DNA of 31,272 bases from Saccoglossus kowalevskii (lineage: Eukaryota > Hemichordata > Enteropneusta > Harrimaniidae), in the NCBI RefSeq assembly GCF_000003605.2, contig NW_003131853.1, positions 617,031-648,302 of the forward strand, read 5' to 3'. Shown here one piece after another: positions 1-7,000 of this stretch. The notes beneath the pieces are model-generated. The model was not told the origin of the DNA. It worked only from the letters and a program-made list of their open reading frames with translations, and did no database searches. Numbering within the stretch: position 1 is the stretch's first letter; each line of letters begins with the position of its first letter. The translations under genes were made by a program, and so were the position numbers.

Positions 1-953
1 TTTTTAGTCGCGGATTGGTCGCTCTTACGCTTTCCTGGCAGAATACTCTCGCCATGGTAACAAACCTTTTGACGATATTATAAGCTGTCTGCTTTGAAAC
101 ATCACTTCAATTTCCAATCTTCAATTGGTTTTTCGACTCCTTGCTTCTCCATTGTGGTGTTTAAACAACTTGGACAAATTCCGCAATCAACACGATGACT
201 GACCAAAAAGTCTGGGTGCATCAGACTTTGTAGCAAAAATAGAAAACATTGTGGGCAATATCTGTTAATCATTCCTCTGATTTGCAGTCGATGTTTATAT
301 TTCTAGTTGCAACTTAGGTAAATGTGAAAACAAAGTGTGTAACCTATTGTAGAATATTATCTATATCTAGCACACTACATCAGAGACAAATCAGTGCCTG
401 GAATTGCTGTAAATAAGACATGAATGTCTATGTTTGAAATAGAAAGCTTAGAACGAACCTAAGTGTATTGAAGAAATAGAGAATATTTAAAATAATTTAT
501 AAATAGTTTAAAGACTAATAATTTAAGTCTGCTATTTGAGATGCACAATGTGATCCACAGTATTGAAGTTTATAATAAGCACAGAAAATTTTTATTAAAA
601 CAAAAAAACACATCATTGCACATCTCTGGTTTATTCCATACAACAATCTATCACAGCAAATTTGAGTGATACATACTGCAGAATTTATGAGAAAATGTTG
701 CAAATGTACAGACTGACATGTCGAATGACCTTAAATTGTACCTGAACAGGGAGCTATAATGCTTGAAAACTCAGGATACTCACTGCCTGGTATGTTCCAG
801 GTACAACCAAGGTCTCTATATAAAACATCAAAGCAACCCCGACTGACCATTTTCAATAAGATGTTTTTGGACAGTTTGGGCACACTGTCAGTGGTGTCTT
901 TCGTTATGCTATTTTGAATACTTGGTCAATTTGAGCAGTATCACCTGACTTAC
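1..953. other. JARID2 intron, no exon recognised; partial open frames at the edge
   Basis: Downstream (minus-strand) flank of the ARID exon. On the minus strand, 221-102 is a 39-codon open frame containing the Cys-rich string HRVDCGICPSCLNTT, and 55-1 is open to the window edge (MARVFCQESVRATNPRLK). They are in different frames with stops between, so a decayed transposon-derived coding fragment is possible; no family is assignable. About 775-880 resembles one degraded module of family B (CCAAGGTCTCTAT, CATCAAAGCAA). Confidence 0.3.
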
Positions 954-1079
954 AGATTTAGGCATCCTCATTGCTTCCGCTATTTTCGTCCAACTCTTTT
1001 TGTCATTGATATTCTGTAAGCCACCAAACTGAGCCATCGTCTGTGAAAATTTCACCAAATCCACCTCACACCCAGCGAC
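954..1079 (-). CDS. JARID2: JARID2 exon: central ARID helices
   Basis: 126 nt, phase 0 at both ends; acceptor TTAG (AG at 1081-1080), donor GTAAGT at 953-948. It reads [20 protein letters not shown] then [22 protein letters not shown], matching human [40 protein letters not shown] RT. The conserved ARID features GG (after the second helix) and W-x-x-[IL]-A are present. This is the last exon I can recognise before the window edge; the homologous next exon (human AQDRLAKLQEAY region) is not visible in 1-950. Confidence 0.93.
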
Positions 1080-4000
1080 CTAAATATAGGGATAAATAAT
1101 AAGTAACAAGAGTTGACAATGCGCAGTTCCTGTTTGGAATTCCCAAAAGTCAATCTCAATTTTCAGTACAAGTCATATGTCTACACCAAGGACTCATCAT
1201 CAAGGTGCATTATCTGTGTGCCAGATTCAGTTATTGTACTCAAAAGAAACTACCATGGATATCATAAAACACAGCATGATTATTACAACCTTGCCTATTG
1301 TGAATCTAGATTAAATAACAAATAAAAATTCAGTATGGATACAAACTAACAATACACTCGCTGCCTGGTACAATCTAGGTCCACTCAAGGTCTCTATGGA
1401 TAAAATATTGAAGCAATTGAGCTAAACATTTCCGATAAGTCTTCGAAAATAGCATTTTTTACTAAAAATTATACAAATAATTACTAAAATTAGAGAATTG
1501 AAGGAGTTGTCACAGAATGAACAAGTCATTGACAATAACATATTTATATTATAGGCATGACTATCCAGGTCATATCCATAATATCGACATACATGTATTA
1601 GACACGACTCTGTGGACGTGCAATCATTTAATTTAAAGAAGATGGTCACTAGTCAGCTACATGTATTTTGGATTTTATGGTGGCAAAAATGCACATGCAC
1701 ATGTTTGATATGATTCTTATGTACTGTAGAATACTTTATTTTCGCTTGGAATTTATTTTTGCTATTTTCGCTGAAGGGATGATTCCGTGAAAATAAAATC
1801 CAGTGAATATACTTTTTTTCCTATATTTCACATTAAACTCATGAAAAAATCAGTGAAAATAAATTCCAAGCAAAACGCCCAAAAAGCCTTTTCAGCGAAA
1901 ATTAATTCCAGCGAAAATAAAGTATTCCACAGTATGTGTAGAGTTTGAACTTGATTGGTCCAGGCATGACAAAGGTGCATTATTGGCCGCCAGTTAAGTA
2001 TTTGGAACTGAATCCTAAAAATGAAATAAAGTGTGTCATGGTTCCATAATGTTCAAAGTTTTAAACAAAATCCATATATGCATGACTGAGATCCGGATCG
2101 TGAATGGTGAACATGTGTGATTTTGATACATTTTCAGCTGTAAAATCAGATCACAAAACAATTGCATGGGCATACGTCTGATAGAATGTATGTTTGATGT
2201 TTACACTTGATTGGTCTTGGCATGTTGGATATGAAACAGAATGGCATTCTACCAAACAAAATGGCCACCGATCAAGTTTTATAAATGACATTTTCCCCCT
2301 TCATTAATAACAATGATATAAGCAGAGGAAAAAACCAAATAGCTGCAAGTCAGCCATTTTTGTTTGATTCTCAAAAAAAATCACCAAGTCCTTCTTCGAG
2401 AAATGGTTTTGAAGATGTTTACATGATTTTAGACAAAATGACAGTCAATTTGACAAATTTCATTATTAAAATCACAGAACAACACAACGTATCATCTATG
2501 AGTAAAGTTTCTATATCCAAACTTTCAAGTGAATCAGGTGATATATTAGGAAGGAATCAGCATGGGCACAAAAAAAAAAAATAACCACCAGTCGTCAGCC
2601 TTTTTTTTGAAAAAAATTGAATAGACAACTCGGAGGAACAGTTCTGAACAATTTGTGTCAAAAATGGCTGGCAGTTGACCATTTTGAGTAACTTGACCTG
2701 CATATATACACCCAAACATACTGTCTTTGTCTAAAATTTGTAAAAGATTGACTGACGTGTATTGCCCTGGATGGACGGGACTTGAATTAATAGTTCCCGA
2801 CTGAGCTTCTTCCAAACAGAAAGTAATTAATATTTGATATCACCAACTGTCCTTGCCACTGTCAAGTGCAATTTATAACATCCAGCATTTTATAAAGTCT
2901 GACTCTTATGAATTCAACATTTTAAAGTAAGTACATAACCTATTGCCCAAATAAAAATAACACTGGAGAGTAAAATCCTATACATACCAATGGCGATGTG
3001 GATAATTTCACTCCCTGATCGGATAAATGTTTTTTTATACACTGTAACTGCTGAACATTAGGTCCCCATCTGAAATACAATAATGACATCATTATAAAAA
3101 TAAATGACTGCTTAAAGGCTATGTGGTTCTAGTGGAAAAAAACTTTGTACTTTTTACACAACTATTATGTGTACTTGCCTTTTATTCATCATTTGGACAT
3201 ACTGTATTTGTGTACTGAACCTCATGTCTTCATTAAGTTTACACTCAGGCTGAGAAAGAAACAATTATCAACTTACACAGTTATTTATCAAGAGGTATAA
3301 ACACAACAGCATTCAGTCAAATCAGTGTTCTCTCAAACCACCAAATGTTTGAATATATTACCCCTTTTTAGTGGTTGAGGCGCCACTGTACTCTTTTAAA
3401 CGGTTGTAGCACCCCCTATTCCTGAGTTGTGGCATCCCTGTTTCCTTATAAGCACACCTGACAATTCTTTGCTTTGTTCAGGGAAACATTACTATCGTAA
3501 AATCTGTATTAGTAGCCACACACATTGAGAACCAACAAATACATCATTTCTCATATGTGTACCATATTGTACCATTTTAATAGAAGCTTCTAATATAGAT
3601 TTTACAGTACTAGATTAATACTGTAAAGGGTTATTGATTATAGGGTATTTATAGGTTATTATATGGTACACTACCACTTGGTACAAACTAGAAGACTTAC
3701 CCTCCATCCTTTAGGTGGTATTACTTTACACATGCCATAAGGTTGTGCTGTGGCAGAAATTTGTTTTATATATACCAGTGGATCTTGCCATTCTTCAGCA
3801 GTGGGATGAAAAACAGGAGCATCATGAACTTTAGCCTCTAGAGGGCAAGCACTTACTCCAGAAGTTGAGCTGGTTGATGCAACATGAATTAATGCTGGAG
3901 GATTACGTAAAATGTTATTGCTACTAATTGAAACAGTACTTGAAACAGAAGTGCTAATAGCATTATTGGTTGTAGTAGTAGTAGCGGTTGCAGCTGCAGT

Positions 4001-7000
4001 CGTAGTAATAATAGTATTAATGTTTGCCTTACATGAAACAGTAGCAGGAAGAGTTGTTATTATATTATTGTTTGAGAACACAGTAGTTGTACTAGCATGT
4101 TTCAGTCTTTTATTTGAGGTAGATACTGTTGATGATGCAGCTTCAGCAATTTGGCGCAATGTACTTTTATTTTTCGATCCTGGAGGTCGTCCTCGTTTAC
4201 GTTTTACTGGGTTTAGCATATCCTGAATTTCCATTGTTTTTCTCTTACAAGTCACACTTATCTGATTGTTGCAAATTGAATTATTATTGGTTTTATACAC
4301 TAAGCCAGCCTCACTCTTGTAAACTAAAGTACTTTCACGTTTGTAAGTTTTCTCTTGACTTGCAGAATTTGATTTCTGTGTGTGTGTTTCAGTTCTAGTC
4401 CTTTCTTTGGCAGTAGCATTGCGAGTCCCTCTTGATACACTTCTATCCATGTTGGAGTCTGCAATTATTGGACATGCTGTAAGTAGGTGATTTTTGAAAG
4501 TCCTTGTAGATTTCCTTTCTTTGAGTCCCTTTTCTTCCTTAACTTTGATAATTTCCACATTCAACTGCTTTTTAAACACACTTTCACCAGTCACTTTTGT
4601 TTCTTCTCTTCTCATTTTACTTACTTTGGGTGATATTTCAGCGTTTTTGGAATGATCAATTGAAGTCACTGTATTCTTAGTTTTAGATTTGGAGGGAATA
4701 TAGAGTAACTTAGGTGGTTTGGATCTTTTTGTTTTGTTGGATTGTCCCTGGTCATGTCTGGCATCAGTCAATTTAACATAACTCACACGTAAATCTTCCA
4801 TATTGATGTTATTTATACCTTGCTTAGTACACTGTGCATGCTCTGATTCCTTCTCCTTGTCTGTGACATCTTCTCTGACCACTGTACAGTTAGGTTTGGG
4901 TTTTGACAAGGTGTGGTTTGTTAGTATTTTTGGTGACATTCCAGTACACATGATAGGTGGTGGGACAGTCAATGAAGCACTTGTGGCAGTAGAATTACGG
5001 TGTGAAAACATAGGTATCAATGGTGGTGGAGCTCTCTTAGACACTATACAAAGAAGTGGAGGCACCGGCTTCAGATTTGGTGGTGATCCTTGTTTAAAAA
5101 CTATTCCAGGTGGTGGTGAATGGCAGGTAATGTGAGTGTTCACAGGTGTTATCACTTTTCCAACCTAACATACAACAAGAGAATATTTCAAACATGATAT
5201 AGACAAGATTATAAAAAGTTTACAAAACATATTTCATAAAACCAGGGTGTAAAGATTACTGAGGTAACGCAGCATTTCTGTGACTTGGGGCCAAACTTCG
5301 ATCAATGAACCCTAGATGTCAGCATCGCCAAGCAGTAAGTTTCGCAAAGAAGTACTTGAAATTCAATTGTTGCTGATCACTCAGTTGTCGCAGCGTAAGT
5401 TGTACCAAGTCCATGATACAACCTGTTTCGACTTTGGCTTGCTTTCCCTTCTTAGTGCATGTTCCCGTTCACATAAAATTTTACCTCCCGCGAATGTATT
5501 AAAACACTTTGAATTTATAGTTCGAGTGATTATATTTGGTCTACACAAAGCATTAATCTTTCTAAACATTTTGACCTACAAATGCCGACCTCCATAGTGC
5601 ACCTCCGGTTTGATTTCCTAATCACCCCTAACCAGTACAAAAGTCATAAAAGACAAAAACAATTTAATGTTTGAATGTCAAAACAACAAGTCATGTATGG
5701 GACAGTCCCAGTTAGTTATCAAATTTAAAATATATAGTTTTGTTTATAGTAATATAGTTGGAACATTAACATGTCAGAGATATGGATCCAGAAGATGATG
5801 CTTGATTATGATGATTTTTTAACATTAAAATGATTGACATCTTGTATCTAATTGTCAAACGAGTACTAGTCCATATTGAGAAATATTGCTCTGGAACAGC
5901 ATTAATTAAAACAAATATAACATGATGTATAACAAATATATAAAATTTGAACAGTCAAAACATATCAGAGATATGGCTCTAGGAGCGTATTCATTAAAAC
6001 AAAATGGCTGCCAGTCAAATCTGAAAAGTAACATGAAAAGTAATCCATAATCTCATAAACATTATGATCCAGTTCTGGAATGCCAGAAATGCTTGATTTT
6101 TGTTGATTTTTTAGCACAAAAATGGCTGCCATTTGGCCATTTTGAATCAGATAGTCAAACTAATACATCTATGTCATGATGTATAATGAATATATAAAAT
6201 TTGAACATAATCAGTGAAAGCATGGCAGAGATATGGAACTAGAACTGTATTCATTAAAACAAAATGGCCGTCAGTCGGCCATTTTAAATGACATGCATCA
6301 AGGTCCCATAATGTACAGTGTTTGAACAAAATCCACTCATGAATGCTTGCTTTTGATGATTTTTTAGCAAAAAATTGGCAGCCATTCGACCATCTTGAAT
6401 TAGATCATGAAACAAATTGATGTGCATATGTATAATATTATGTATGTGTTAAGTTTGATTGTGATTGGTCCAGGCATGTCTAAGATACAGAGGCAGAAGC
6501 ACAAACGAACACATACACCAAGGTCAATCCATAAAGTCAATCCATAAGGTCAATCCATAAGGTCAATCCATAAGTTTTCGGACTGCATCCAAGCGGGGAC
6601 TAAAAAGTCTTAATATATGTTAAAATTAAAGTAGTGGACCAAAATCCTTACCTTTGCATTGGTAGTGGCATTTGCATCTTGTAGACTTTCATTTGTACTT
6701 TCATCTGTTATTAATTCTGTGATACTACTAACTGGTGAATTAGCACCATCATGTGATACTGTACTACTTCTATCCATGGAAACTCCTGAGTCTTCATTAT
6801 CTACTGCAGTGACTGAAGCAGTACTAGTATTGGCAGTAGCACTATCATGACTAATGTGTTTGTGCTCTTTTTCATCACGCAGCTTTTCGGGAGATGGTGG
6901 AGCACCAAATATTTCCATAGTTGTCGGAAGCACTGGTGTGCCTGATAGGATAGATGTAGACATTTTATTGATAGACCCCAACTACAACAAGGCCTTTTTA

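Noticed and set aside
102-221. Cys-rich peptide HRVDCGICPSC as a CXXC zinc finger
   Set aside because: Only two of the required cysteine pairs, and the frame stops soon after; too short to call.
2285-2584. 99-codon plus ORF ending in poly-Lys
   Set aside because: Lies in degraded family A repeat; the Lys tail is an A-run and it has no motif.
3912-4226. 104-codon plus-strand ORF
   Set aside because: Antisense shadow of the JARID2 long exon; Val/Leu runs come from the complement of the Thr/Ala repeat.
4803-5135. 110-codon plus-strand ORF
   Set aside because: Antisense shadow of the Pro-rich part of the same exon.
6942-6981. Extension of the 6941-6652 exon up to a TAG acceptor at 6983-6982
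   Set aside because: The upstream exon ends in phase 1; this acceptor would lead to a stop after a few codons. The CAG at 6943 restores the conserved GTPVLP reading.
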